Assembly (NCBI GenBank): GCA_949825045.1 | Contig: OX463836.1 | Location: 15,166,329-15,230,328 of the forward strand | Origin: Argyresthia goedartella | Lineage: Eukaryota; Arthropoda; Insecta; Lepidoptera; Argyresthiidae | Reading direction: 5' to 3' | Length of the DNA stretch: 64,000 bases | Shown here: positions 52,821 to 63,390 of the stretch, piece by piece | Numbering within the stretch: position 1 is the stretch's first letter | How the letters are laid out: each line of letters opens with the position of its first letter | Made by a program: the position numbers and the translations under genes | The notes under the pieces: model-generated | Told to the model about the DNA's origin: nothing | Database searches by the model: none | What the model saw: only the letters and a program-made list of their open reading frames with translations

Positions 52821-54855
52821 TATCTGGAGATCGTCGGCGTAAAGATGGTATGATGAGGAGAGGACATCTGAGATGGAATTAATGAAGATAGAGAAAAGAA
52901 GAGGAGAGAGGATATCACCCTGGGGGACTCCCGCAAAGAGATCACACCACTCCGTTGAAGTCGTCTCCGACTTTATACGCTGCTGGCGACCTCTCAGATA
53001 AGAGTCGTACCAGTTAGCAGAGTCGGAGGACACGTTCAAGGACTTCAGTATCTCCACGAGAATGTCGAAATCGACGCAGTTAAAGGCGCTGTTGAAGTCG
53101 AGCAATGCTAATACAGTGAGCTGTTTCGCATCCATTGCTTGCTGAATTTCGTCGGAGACTTTGAGTAAGGCCGTGACGGTACTGTGACCCGGTCAAAATC
53201 CGGACTGGAATCGATTCAACAAGTTGTTAGAGGAAAGGTAGGAGGAGAGCTGCGAATGGATAATGGATTCTAGGACTTTGGAGAGGATTGGCAGGATGGA
53301 TATTGGACGAAAATCTTTAAAGGAGGAGGGATTTGATGTTTTGAGTAAAAGGATAACTAATGCTTTTTTCCAGACATTAGGGAAGGAAAAACTGGAGATA
53401 GAGTGGTTTATAATATGTGTGATCGCTGGAAGTAGCTCGTCGAGCACACTACTGATAATTTTAGTGCAGATATTATCATCTCCTACAGCTTTGGAGGAAA
53501 TGGTGAGCACTGCTTTCTTAACTGCATCAATTCTGACAAGACTGAAGTCAAATGGAGTAGAGGTGGAGGCGGACCTCGAGCGCAGTAGACGCAGAGTGGC
53601 ATCCTTGACAAAGGGTTCAATGACGACAGGGACGACTGATAAGAATAAAGAAACACCGAGCGACTTGAGGAATTTCCACACCTGGAAAGGATTATAACTC
53701 TCAATGCACTGAAAGATGTGGCGTCGCTTAGCATCACGACACATGCGGTTACATCGGTTTCGAAGGATTTGAAAAGCGCAAGGTGCTTGGCGGTTGGCTC
53801 CTTTTTGTATTGGCTTTTGGCCCTATTCCGTTTAGCCATCAAGCGCTTGATAGCATCAGTTAGCCAGGGTGCTGGAAAGTGTTTTACCTTGACCTTCTTA
53901 ACCGGTGCATGCTTGTCGAACAGTCTCAGAATCATTGCATTGAAATGGTGGATCTTTCATCCACAGTCACACTGGAGATAACAGGTGACCAGTCGATCGA
54001 CGCGGCATCAGATTTAAGGGATGCAGTATCAATACCCTTGAAGCTACGAATATGGATAAATTTTGCTCTGCTCTTGGGCGGCTTAATCTTATACGAGAGA
54101 TAAATCAGGTCATGAAAGGAAAAAGGAAAGTTAAACTGTCCATGGGTCGCAACCTTTTCCAAATCCGAGATGATCATGAGATCAAGGAGGGAAGGAGTGC
54201 AGTGTAGTTGACAATGAGTAGCGTTGAGAAGAAGAATATGCAAATTGAAAGAATTTACAATGGACTGGAGTTTAGTAGAGCGGGAATCATTTTTGAGGAT
54301 AAATGTATTTATATCACCAAGAATGAGGGTATCATTGTAAAGAGGAGTCAGCTGATTGAGCAAAGACTCGAAAGAGTCGAAATAATCAATACGGAGTAAG
54401 GGACTATAGAGAACGCCCAACATAACTTCATAATGGTGAAGACAGATTTCAAGAAAAAGATGTTCTGCAGATTCGGAGTACTCACTCGGCGAGACACTTA
54501 CAACTCTGCAAGAAATATCCGAGTAAAGGTTAATGGCTACGCCGCCATCTGCCTTCCCAATTATGTCGTTTCGATAGAGCTGGAACCCAGGTAGCGAGTA
54601 CATAGTGGATGGTAAAGTCGGCTTAAGAAAGGATTCAGATACAAAAATACCATCCACATGTTTACTACTGAACGCTTCGAGTATGTCCGGGTAACTAGAG
54701 TGGATACTCGGGGCGTTGATATGAACAATATTTAAATTGTTGCCCAGGCTACCAAAAACAGCGGTAAGTTTGTCGGATAGTGGTTCCTCCACAATGGAAT
54801 TGTCACTCTCCGCACTAATATAGTCGTCGTTTGATGAACAAGAGAAGAAACTATA
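52821..54855 (-). pseudogene. E ORF2: endonuclease and RT through YADD
   Basis: 54845-53932: endonuclease 'NLNIVHINAPSIHSSYPDIL', 'GIFVSESFLKP', 'MLGVLYSPLLRIDYFDS' and 'LILGDINTFILKNDS'. Then shifted frames 53935-53483 ('FPAPWLTDAIKRLMAKRNRA') and 53744-53193 ('SKAVGDDNICTKII', 'FRPISILPILSKVLESII'). 53135-52821 gives 'LALLDFNSAFNCVDFDILVE', 'GVPQGDILSPLLFSIFINS' and 'YHLYADDLQI'. At least three frameshifts or stops. It ends at the D insertion. Confidence 0.88.
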
Positions 54856-54859
54856 ATCA

Positions 54860-55794
54860 ATATTTCATAGTATCAAGTAGTCGACCGATCACAGTCGGTG
54901 TCCCGCAGGGCAGTATTTTGGGTCCAACATTGTTTCTGCTGTATGTAAATCATCTGCCATCCGTCAGCAAAAATAAAGTTATTTTATTTGCGGATGATGT
55001 AACAGTTTTTTTTTAATTTCAAACGTGGTGATTACGCAAATTTACCCGAAGTCATAAATACAACTGTTGGCATATTGATCAATTGGTTTAATCGGCTCAA
55101 CTTAAACACAAACGTCAGTAAAACAAAATTGTTGCATTTCCGCAATTATAATACTCATGTGCCACATCTAGACATCGAACACAATAACAATAAAATAGAG
55201 TTCGTACCTCATGCTAAATTTCTGGGCATTTGCATAGATTGCAACCTTAACTGGAAGAAACACGTAGAAGTAATTGCAGGAAAACTAAGTAGTTTTTGCT
55301 ATGCCTTGCGATCCTTGGTTAAAATTTCTTCAAAGGAAGCCGCTTTGCAGGCGTACTTTGCTTTCTTTCAATCCAGGCTATTATATGGATTGGCAGTGTG
55401 GGGGAATAGAACTGATATTAAAAAGGTCTTCGTCCTTCAGAAGAGAGCTATACGCATCATAAATGGAATCAATTCAAGCATGGAATCCTGTAGGTCATCA
55501 TTTAAGGAGTTAAAACTTCACACCATTGTGGCTCTCTATATAATCGAGCTTTGCAAATTGGTAAGACGCTACCCAGAAAAAATTCCACAGAGAGTTCCAG
55601 GTGCAAATAGTAGGCTTAATGAAAGATACAGGTTCAACCTGGAGGTTCCGTTTAGCAGAACAGTGACATACACTCGCTCTACTAAATTAGCTGCAATGAA
55701 GGTGTATAATAAGCTCCCAGATGATATAAAAGCTTTGACAGGGTCTATGTTCATGAATAAACTAAAATTGTATTTGATTCAGATGACTCCCTAA
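54860..55794 (+). pseudogene. Non-LTR RT remnant F (C-terminal part)
   Basis: Starts in motif B ('ITVGVPQGSILGPTLFLLYV'), with motif C 'VILFADDVTVFF' (FADD). A T-run near 55007-55015 shifts the frame, then 'LINWFNRLNLNTNVSKTKLL', 'FLGICIDCNLNWKKHVEVIA' and 'RLLYGLAVWGNRTDIKKVFV'. Stop near 55794. Similar in style to D and H. The upstream half is missing. Confidence 0.85.
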
Positions 55795-55997
55795 GACTTG
55801 TCTGTCTGTTATGAGAGACTTGTCTGTTATGAGAGCTAGTTTAGTTATTGTTATATAATATGGGCCAGTATGTTCTAGACTTTAATTATATACTGTAATC
55901 TATACATTTTATTTTATTATTTTTAATAATTATTATCTGTTGCTATAGTGTGACATAAAACATTGATTTATTATTGCTAAGACTAACGTAAATGTAA
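55795..55997. other. F 3' region (no gene)
   Basis: AT-rich. 'acttgtctgttatgagag' is imperfectly repeated at about 55796 and 55822. No ORF. Confidence 0.5.
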
Positions 55998-58860
55998 AAA
56001 TGATCCGGTACTCCGAGTCTGCCGAATATCTCTTCCTCGAAATTCATCTTTATCACAATAAGGTGCTTCTTGGTGTTGTTTATAGCCCTTCTCTCCGTGT
56101 TGATTATTTCGACACCTTTGAATCTATCCTTAATGATTTGACCCCACTTCACGATGACACTCTCATTCTTGGGGATTTCAACACTTGTCTCCTCAAAAAT
56201 GATTCTCGTTCAGCCAAGCTTAGGTCAATAGTAGATTAATACAATCTGCACATTTTGCCGCTTGCGGCCACCCATTTCCAGCCACATTGCTCGCCATCTC
56301 TTCTTGACATCATAATCATTTCCAACCTGGATAAGGTGGCCACTCATGGTCAACTTAACTCACATTTTTCTTTTCACGACCTCATTTACGTCTCATATAA
56401 AATTAGGTCCCCTAAGTGCAGAACCAAATTTATTGAAACTCGCAGCTTCAAAGCCATCAACCTGGATTCCCTCAAGTCTGATGTTTCACTGGTCGATTGG
56501 TCCCCTGTCATCTTGAGCGAGAGCGTTGATGACAAAATTCACAGCTTCAATACAATTGTCCTGGGACTTTACGACAAACATGCTCCCATTAAAAAAGTTA
56601 GAGTGAAGCACCTGCCTGCTCCCTGGCTAAACGATGATATCAAGCGACTTATGACCAAGAGAGATCGGGCTAAGTGCAGGTACAAAAAGGATCCGACAGA
56701 TGACAATTTTCTCACCTACAAATCGCTTCGAAATCGTTGCAATCGTCTCTGTCGCGACGCCAAACGCCGCCACATCTTTGAATGTATCGAAAGGTACACT
56801 CCTGCTCAGGTGTGGAAATTTCTCAGGACACTTGATATTGGCAAGTCCCAGGCCCAGGACACGCATTCAGGTAATGTCGATCTCAGCGCTCTTAATCAAT
56901 TTCTCTCCGCACCGCCCGTTGTGATGGACTCTACTGTCAAGCAAGCCACTCTTCGGAGCCTGCGCTCTAGGTCACTTCCCAAAACCACTCCCTTCAACAT
57001 GAGATATGTCGGAGTTGACACAGTTAAAAGGGCATTGTTGGCGATTAGCTCCAAAGCAGTCGGACATGACAACATCTGCCTAAAAATGATCTTCACTATC
57101 CTAGATGACCTGCTTCCGGCCATAACGCACATTTTAAATTTTTCTCTCTCAAACTGCTCCTTCCCTACTGCTTGGAAACATGCACTAGTTATCCCTCTCC
57201 TTATATCATCCAATCCCACCTGCTTCAAAGAATATCGCCCGATTTCCATCTTGCCGATCCTATCAAAAGTCCTCGAATCCATTGTCCATACCCAGCTCTC
57301 CCAATATCTATCCTCTAACAACCTATCAAATCCTTTTCAATCAGGCTTCAGACCGGGTCACAGCACTGTTACGGCTCTACTTAAAGTGACGGATGATATT
57401 CAGGTTGCCATGGATCAGAAGCAGCTTTCGGTGCTTACCCTGCTCGACTTCAGCAGTGCCTTTAAATGTGTTGACTTTGACATTCTCGTTGAACTTCTCA
57501 AATCTCTTAATCTCTCTTCCCATTCTGTCAGCTGGTTCGACTCATACCTTCGTGACCGTAAACAGCGTATCAAATCGGAGACGACTTGCACGGATTGGTG
57601 TGACCTCACCTCCGGTGTCCCCCAAGGTGGTATTCTCTCTCCTCTTCTATTTTCTATATTTATTAACTCCATCTCCGATGCCCTCTCATCTTCTTATCAT
57701 CTTTACGCGGGTGACTTACAAATCTATCGCCACTTCTCTCCCGATAATGTAAACTCCGCTGTGGAGGCGTTAAACGCTTACTTAGAGGGTATTAGAGGAT
57801 GGGCCTCGTCATTTGGGCTACTGGTTAACCCAAACAAGTCCCAGGCCATGATTATAGGTACCAGACACTCACTTTGTTTGTTGAAGCAACAGTCTGTCCC
57901 TCTTGTATCTTATAACGGTACCGTAATCATGTATAGCGACACAGCGAAAAACCTAGGTGTTTTTTTCGATAACCAGTTAACCTGGTCAACGCATATCAGC
58001 GAGGTCAGCAGGCGAGTTTACGCTACCTTTCACTCTCTCAGGAGACTTCAGAACTTTCTTCCTCGTCAGACCAAAATTATTCTCGCCCAGTCTCTTTTAC
58101 TTCCTCTCATTGACTATGCTGATGTTTGCTGGGTAAGCGCAAATGAAGAGCAACTGAAAAAACTCGAACGACTTCAAAACCTCGGGATTCGGTTCATCTT
58201 CGGACTGCGAAAATATGATCACGTTTCTCAACATCGCAGGGAGTTGAATTGGCTTCCGATTCGTCTTCGACGGGACTCTCATATCCTATGCCTGCTCTAC
58301 AATATTTTGTGGAACCCTCGGTACCCTAACTTCCTGCGTGATCGCTTCGAATTTCTTTCTTCATGCAGGCCTCGGAGAACTCACATGGCTACTATGCTTA
58401 AAGCCCCACAACGCTCCACTGCAACCTACGAGCACGGGTTTAGAATCCGCGCTATACGGCTGTGGAATGAACTTCCCTGCACCATCAGGGACAGTCCATC
58501 ACTGAATATCTAGAACCGACTAAAGAAGCACTATCTTTCACTTTCTATTTAGCAATATAATGTATTAGTATTAGTATATTTGTAAGGTATTTATTGATAT
58601 GCTGTATTTATGTAACTATGTATGTAGTCTGTATTTCTTAGCAATAGGGTTTTATGTATGTGTAATATGTATTATATTAGAATATAGTCTTAATTGTACG
58701 CGCAATTCTTTCCCTTACCTATCATCTCCGTCTCCTATCCAACATGGTTTGCTGGAAGAAATCTCTTATTTAGAGATAAGCTCGCCTTTGTACACTTCTT
58801 TTATATCATAAGCTATTTTTATAGTCATGTGAGTGCAATAAAGAATTACGAATTACGAAT
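55998..58860 (+). mobile_element. Element E2: second copy of family E (5'-truncated)
   Basis: Starts in mid-endonuclease ('RYSESAEYLFLEIHLYHNKV', homologous to E at 54480) and runs through the RT to a 3' UTR. It ends 'gcaataaag' plus '(aattacg)n' at 58845-58860. E ends 'gcaataaag' plus a different repeat, so the boundary of the element body is 'gcaataaag'. Confidence 0.85.
56000..58552 (+). pseudogene. E2 ORF2: endonuclease (part) and RT
   Basis: One frame throughout, with TAA at 56237-56239 and TAG at 58511-58513. 'LILGDFNTCLLKNDS', 'LPAPWLNDDIKRLMTKRDRA' and 'SKAVGHDNICLKMIF'. RT: 'FRPGHSTVTALLKVTDDIQV', 'LTLLDFSSAFKCVDFDILVE' and 'SGVPQGGILSPLLFSIFINS'. The catalytic motif reads 'LYAGDLQIY': YADD has become YAGD, losing one essential Asp. 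Thumb and C-terminus are as in E ('NLGVFFDNQLTWSTHI', 'GFRIRAIRLWNELPCTIRD'). Confidence 0.9.
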
Positions 58861-59560
58861 GATTTTGTGTAAAACTGCAATATGATGAGAAGGTGATTGA
58901 GACGATTTCAGATGACTATGTAATGCTTTGTGACTTTAGAGATATTCTTATTTTTAGTGCAATTTTGCTACACCCGATAGGGTAAAATTACATTGGTACC
59001 AAATTTATTTTTTACAAGACCTGTATGACATGTAATTTATTGCAATGAATACTTACTTACTTACTATAAACTATCCATATATAAATACATACCTAAATGT
59101 ATAAAAAATATACTTACACAAACTAAAGAAAGTAACCTAAACAATAACTCAATAAATACTGACTTAGACCCTAACTACACAGGAGTGCTGAAAGGAATCT
59201 ATTAACTTACCACATTATATTTACATTCATAGAAAAAGATTAAATAACGAGAGAATAATAAGAAATAACATGCACGTTATCATAACGTTATGCAATGCGT
59301 ATCGTTAGCAGGAATCGGAACACCGAAATAAATAAAAGTAAAATGTCAGCACCAGACGGACGGAAGGCGTCGGAAGGTCGTGAGTCATAACAAAGGCAGA
59401 ATCATCAAACCGATGGAAGCCACCTTATAAGAAATTGATTGATTGAACAAATGAAATGTTATGAAGATAAATTTGTCAAAGGAGACAATGAGAGATTTTC
59501 TGACAGCTAAAAAAAGTAAAAAAATAGTTCTGAAAGCTACGGCAGACGGCGTTTGATTCG
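58861..59560. other. Non-coding AT-rich spacer
   Basis: No gene or clear repeat. Short (ttac)n near 59055. 59480-59560 may contain the outermost, diverged part of the next transposon's terminal repeat. Confidence 0.5.
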
Positions 59561-59664
59561 ACGTGGCTTTCAAAAATGGATCTGTGATCGGTGACTTCAT
59601 TCAATAATTTGTGTTCTGTGGCTGGTCATGTTGTCTAAATTCAATCCGTTTCTCCTGTGGCTAA

Positions 59665-59836
59665 GCGATGTTTTGTTTTCCTGTTCTCCTCTGTTTTGTG
59701 ACTATTACGACGACCCTGGCTATTCTTTCGGACTCTTGTAGCTCCTTCCCTCGACTGACCTCCGCGTGCACCCTGGACATTTGCTTGCCATTACGATTGA
59801 CCCCTGCCTGTGTATTGGACTTCGATTTTGTCATCA
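59665..59836 (+). repeat. Left inverted-repeat core (172 bp)
   Basis: Exact reverse complement of 62882-63053 over 172 bp by base-by-base reading. Contains two ~42-bp periodic units starting 'cgactgacctccgcgtg' and 'cgattgacccctgcctg'. It ends at the A of the SAP start codon, so it probably carries the promoter for that gene. Confidence 0.92.
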
Positions 59837-59951
59837 TGAGTTTTCCAGCACTGGGAAAGGATTACGGTTCTTGGTCTCTGACAGACCTGAAAAACGAGCT
59901 TCGAAAACGAAATGCGAAACTTTCTGGGAAAAAGGCAACGCTCATTCAGAG
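59836..59951 (+). CDS. SAP-domain exon of the transposon's second gene (partial)
   Basis: ATG 59836: 'MSFPALGKDYGSWSLTDLKN' continues into 'ELRKRNAKLSGKKATLIQR', a SAP DNA-binding motif (helix-turn-helix of ~35 residues). It is followed by a good splice donor GTATGT at 59952. No convincing later exon; a short open stretch at about 60105-60188 after 'tttatagaaag' could be one. The rest of the gene appears deleted. Confidence 0.65.
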
Positions 59952-61287
59952 GTATGTAGTTTGTATCTACAACAATAAATACTCTTCGTGATATGTCCAC
60001 CGAGCGAGACACCAGTTTAACGTTGGCCAAGATTGGGCATTAGGTGTATGATACAATAAGTGATTTTAAAGTAATGGTGATCCAAAGGAACAATTGTTTT
60101 ATAGAAAGCATGTTAGAAAAATTAGAGAAGTTTTATAATGACTACTTTAAGGAAGCCCTTGTTAATAAATTTCTGTATGATAAAAAATAATGACCCTAGT
60201 ATATTACCTCTTTTTTTTGTATTACCCCTTTTCATAGGACAAAGCATAACAGCAATGCAGAGAAGAGGGTGATTTGTATCTAAATCCCTAGTGCCTATAC
60301 AAAACGTAAAAGCTAAGTACAAAAGTGTAAAGGAGGCTTTCGACACATCATTGATGTTGCTTAATAAAACTTCATTTTACCTATTCATTTAAGCATCTTT
60401 ATTTATTATGCTAGACCTAAAATTAACCAACATTGCGCATATAAACACAATGTCGCTCGACAACACAATTTCTGTTTGATTCAAAGGTTGAGTCAAAATC
60501 TTATATGTCTTTAGCAAGCCAATAACCCTTTCTACATGAACCCTTTTGCTTGCCACTTTTCTGGAGGAGCTAAGTGACTGAGGTAGAATTTGATTGCCTT
60601 TTTTGAAGAAAGATGGCATGTTCACTTTGACACCATAGGGAACAAAAATGTATTGGACATTTAAGCCTTTATCCACCATTATTTCATCATTGTAGTCAAA
60701 TCTACTAAGTATTGTACTGCGTTCTATAACTTGCCTATCAGTAGCAGAGCCGCCATAGCATGGAGACACATAACTAATGAAGCCACTAGGGGTAATTCCA
60801 ATAAGGATCTTTAAGGTGTTCCTGTTTTTATAGGAAGAGAATGTGACTTGCTGCGCAAAAGGTAGTTTAGGTTTTTTAATAGGGATTTCTGTCGCATCAA
60901 GTTTAACCCGTGTTGATGGATACTTATCATGAATATCTAAAGGCATGTATGCTCTTACGCTATCTCTGTCTAACCACAAGTCCAAATTTTCCATTACAGC
61001 GAAATGAACCTGACCCAAGTGATAAATATATTATAGATTTGTTTGGTTGTTACTTGATACATCATAGCAATTTCTTCGAAAGGTTTATGTCTCCATACTA
61101 TCATTAAGGTAATGAAAAATTATTCGAATGCATTGAGGTTCTTTGGTGGATGTCCATAAAAATAGGTAAGATTATGAGCACATTGCCCTAAAGTGTCAAA
61201 CACAAGCATCACTTTTTAAAATTCTCTAGGCCAGTGTAGAAGTGCACAACTTTATCATTATTTTTGTACAAGTGGATGGTAAAACCC

Positions 61288-61377
61288 GAGACACTACACT
61301 CATGAGTTTGTACTGACTCATCTTTTGAAGTTGAGACACTACACTCATGAGTTTGTACTGACTCATATTTTGAAGTT
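61288..61377 (-). repeat. 45-bp tandem duplication in the transposase gene
   Basis: 'gagacactacactcatgagt' at 61288 recurs at 61333; the period is 45 bp (15 codons), with one difference seen. On the minus strand it encodes a repeated 'SVQTHECSVS' block. Confidence 0.88.
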
Positions 61378-61766
61378 ATCTTATCATCTCTCAATGATCC
61401 CTCCTGCACCAACTCTTCATGTTGAGAAATCTCTAACTCTTCTGCTTTATCATTGTGCAGTTCCACAGCAATATCTTCTTGCATGTCATCGTTGGGATTT
61501 GCAAAGACAGAGTCTGCATCTTCTTCACTCATGTGTAAGGGATCTTCATTTAAACTACTATCCACAGCGACCAAATATTGTTGCTCTTCTACAAATAATA
61601 TTGGACACACTGGAAATAAAAGAAAACATATTTGAATCTCTAGTTTTATTTTTACATTTACATACAGGCACATACATTGCTTCTGGTTTCACACTAGGAT
61701 ACCCTAGTGTTGTAGGAACCAGAAACAGCAACATCACAAACATGTAAACATCCATGCCATGAGGGT

Positions 61767-61857
61767 GTTTTTTCCTCCCGCCCCACCAGGAGTCGAACCC
61801 GGGACGTCTTACTTGTAAAGCACAGCCCCAACTGCAACGCTATAGAGGTCGTCAAAC
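61767..61857 (-). ncRNA. tRNA-derived SINE-like fragment
   Basis: Minus strand: an A-box-like 'tagcgttgcagttgg' (61828-61842) and a perfect B-box GGTTCGACTCC (61789-61799), about 30 bp apart as in RNA polymerase III genes. The anticodon region does not form a clear canonical tRNA, and no CCA end is seen. It lies in an intron of the broken transposase gene. A decayed tRNA or SINE head are both possible. Confidence 0.55.
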
Positions 61858-62881
61858 TACATTAAGTATACCTACCTACTTGCAATGCGGCATTTCTCAA
61901 TGTTTGTCACAGAATCTTGTTCATAATCCTGTCTGCAATACGGCCGGCTAAGCAGGACAACAAGCCACAGAACAATATTACTGTGCAAAGGACTACAAGC
62001 AGTGTTCCGAGTTTACAGGCCCTGTGCAGGATATCAAATAACTGCACCTGCGCGGTATCAAATATCATGTTTTTTGTGACGGTATTTCTATCCACCTTGC
62101 AGAACTACTTTGCATGCTTCGCAGTCCTGCAAGGCTCAATGCAAGACAGAATATTGAATGAATTCCTTTAGGCTATAGATAACAATAGGTGACTTACTTC
62201 GTGCATAGGTTTTTTCAACTTTGGTTAGGTTAAGAGTTAGCGAGTTTTGTTCTTCAGACGTTGATGGAGATTGTTGAGGAGTTGTTTTCCATGAAAACAA
62301 TGAAGGAACAGAGGTTTTCTTCAAAGTGTTTGGAGCAATATCTATAAAAAAAAACACATGTTAATAAGGACATTTTAGTAGCTATTTAATACTATTCGGG
62401 CTAGGCGAGCTGTTGACGTTGGCATCTGCCACCTGTCAAACGGATTATGTGTAAGGATAGGTACAGATTGGGCAAGAACATTGCTGATAAGCTTGCTCGC
62501 ATAAGCACTAATTAGTGCAAAAGATGAAATCACACCTGACTCGCGAAAGTAAGCACTCATGAGCACGGGTATGGTGCGTACTAGGCATACTCGGAAATCT
62601 TTAGGTAAACTTACCTGGCTGTAACAATGATAACGGTGTTCTATTAAAATCGGATGGCTTGAAGTGATCGGAGCATATCCTGCTATGCTTTCCTAGGGTA
62701 AATCCAGGCTTTGCTGGTTCAATAGCTTGAACCCATAGTGAACGTCGATGTTCATCACTAGGGAAACGGTGAGTACCATTTTTTTTACAAAACCTAACAA
62801 CGCATGGACTATTAGGCTTTTTTTCCATGGTAACCAAAGTCTGTCGAACAGCATCAACACAGGGTGCTCGCGAAGGTATCG

Positions 62882-63053
62882 TGATGACAAAATCGAAGTC
62901 CAATACACAGGCAGGGGTCAATCGTAATGGCAAGCAAATGTCCAGGGTGCACGCGGAGGTCAGTCGAGGGAAGGAGCTACAAGAGTCCGAAAGAATAGCC
63001 AGGGTCGTCGTAATAGTCACAAAACAGAGGAGAACAGGAAAACAAAACATCGC
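62882..63053 (-). repeat. Right inverted-repeat core (172 bp)
   Basis: Exact reverse complement of 59665-59836. It lies 54 bp upstream of the THAP start codon (62828, minus), so it likely promotes that gene. Confidence 0.92.
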
Positions 63054-63390
63054 GTAACCACAGGAGTAACGGTTTGACACATCACAGACCAGCCACCATC
63101 AGCCACAGAACACAAATTTTTGATCTGGCAACTGGCTGTGAAAGCCACGACTTTTCAACGACATCTATTGACAAATTTGGAACTTCTGAAGTTTTTTTTT
63201 TTAAAAATCCCTCATTGAAAGTCATAAAAGTAAAGACAATCTACCTCACAAAGCATGAAACAACAGTTAGATACAAAAAAAAAGTTATATGCGAAGCCGA
63301 CGAATGGAGTTCGCAAATCAACTGGTCACATCTTATTACATCTCGCCTAACATCACTTCACAAGACCTTGGAAGCCCGAGCTTGAGACGC

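Larger units (their letters stand above)
2971..54855 (-). mobile_element. Element E: outermost shell of the nest (non-LTR, 5'-truncated)
   Basis: E survives as three minus-strand pieces: 52821-54855 (endonuclease and RT through YADD), 22806-23636 (rest of RT and C-terminus) and 2971-2988 (3' tail). The first gap is element D. Bases 23636 and 52821 abut to give exactly the codons predicted from the second copy of the family (E2, 56000-58552), without duplication or loss. The second gap is element G, flanked by ATACT at 2984-2988 and 22806-22810. ORF1 is missing. The pieces total about 2.9 kb; everything else in the interval is inserted DNA. Confidence 0.85.
60389..62828 (-). pseudogene. THAP-DDE_4 transposase gene (multi-exon, broken)
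   Basis: Exon 1 (62828-62615): 'MEKKPNSPCVVRFCKKNG', 'THRFPSDEHRRSLWVQAI' and 'SRICSDHFKPSDF', a C2CH THAP finger, then donor GTAAGT. Exon 2 (62341-62198) has acceptor 'tttatag' and donor GTAAGT. An acidic exon (from ~61614 to 61209) ends in a stop. The helical region 'WRHKPFEEIAMMYQVTTKQI' (~61120-61020) contains a TAA and is out of frame with the DDE domain (61018-60389): 'TRVKLDATEIPIKKPK', 'GGSATDRQVIERS' and 'KRVHVERVIGLLKTYKIL' (D, D, E). Dead copy with an intact triad. Confidence 0.8.
59568..63147. mobile_element. THAP/DDE plus SAP transposon (ISL2EU-like)
   Basis: Long terminal inverted repeats with an identical 172-bp core (59665-59836 and 62882-63053) and diverged outer parts sharing 'cgtggctttca' and 'tttgtgttctgtggctg'. 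Two genes point inward from the repeats: a SAP exon (plus, from 59836) and a THAP-DDE transposase (minus, from 62828). THAP plus DDE_4 transposase together with a SAP-bearing second gene recalls ISL2EU (IS4EU) elements, whose second protein also carries a YqaJ exonuclease. I see no YqaJ here. The exact ends and TSD are not resolved. Confidence 0.7.
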
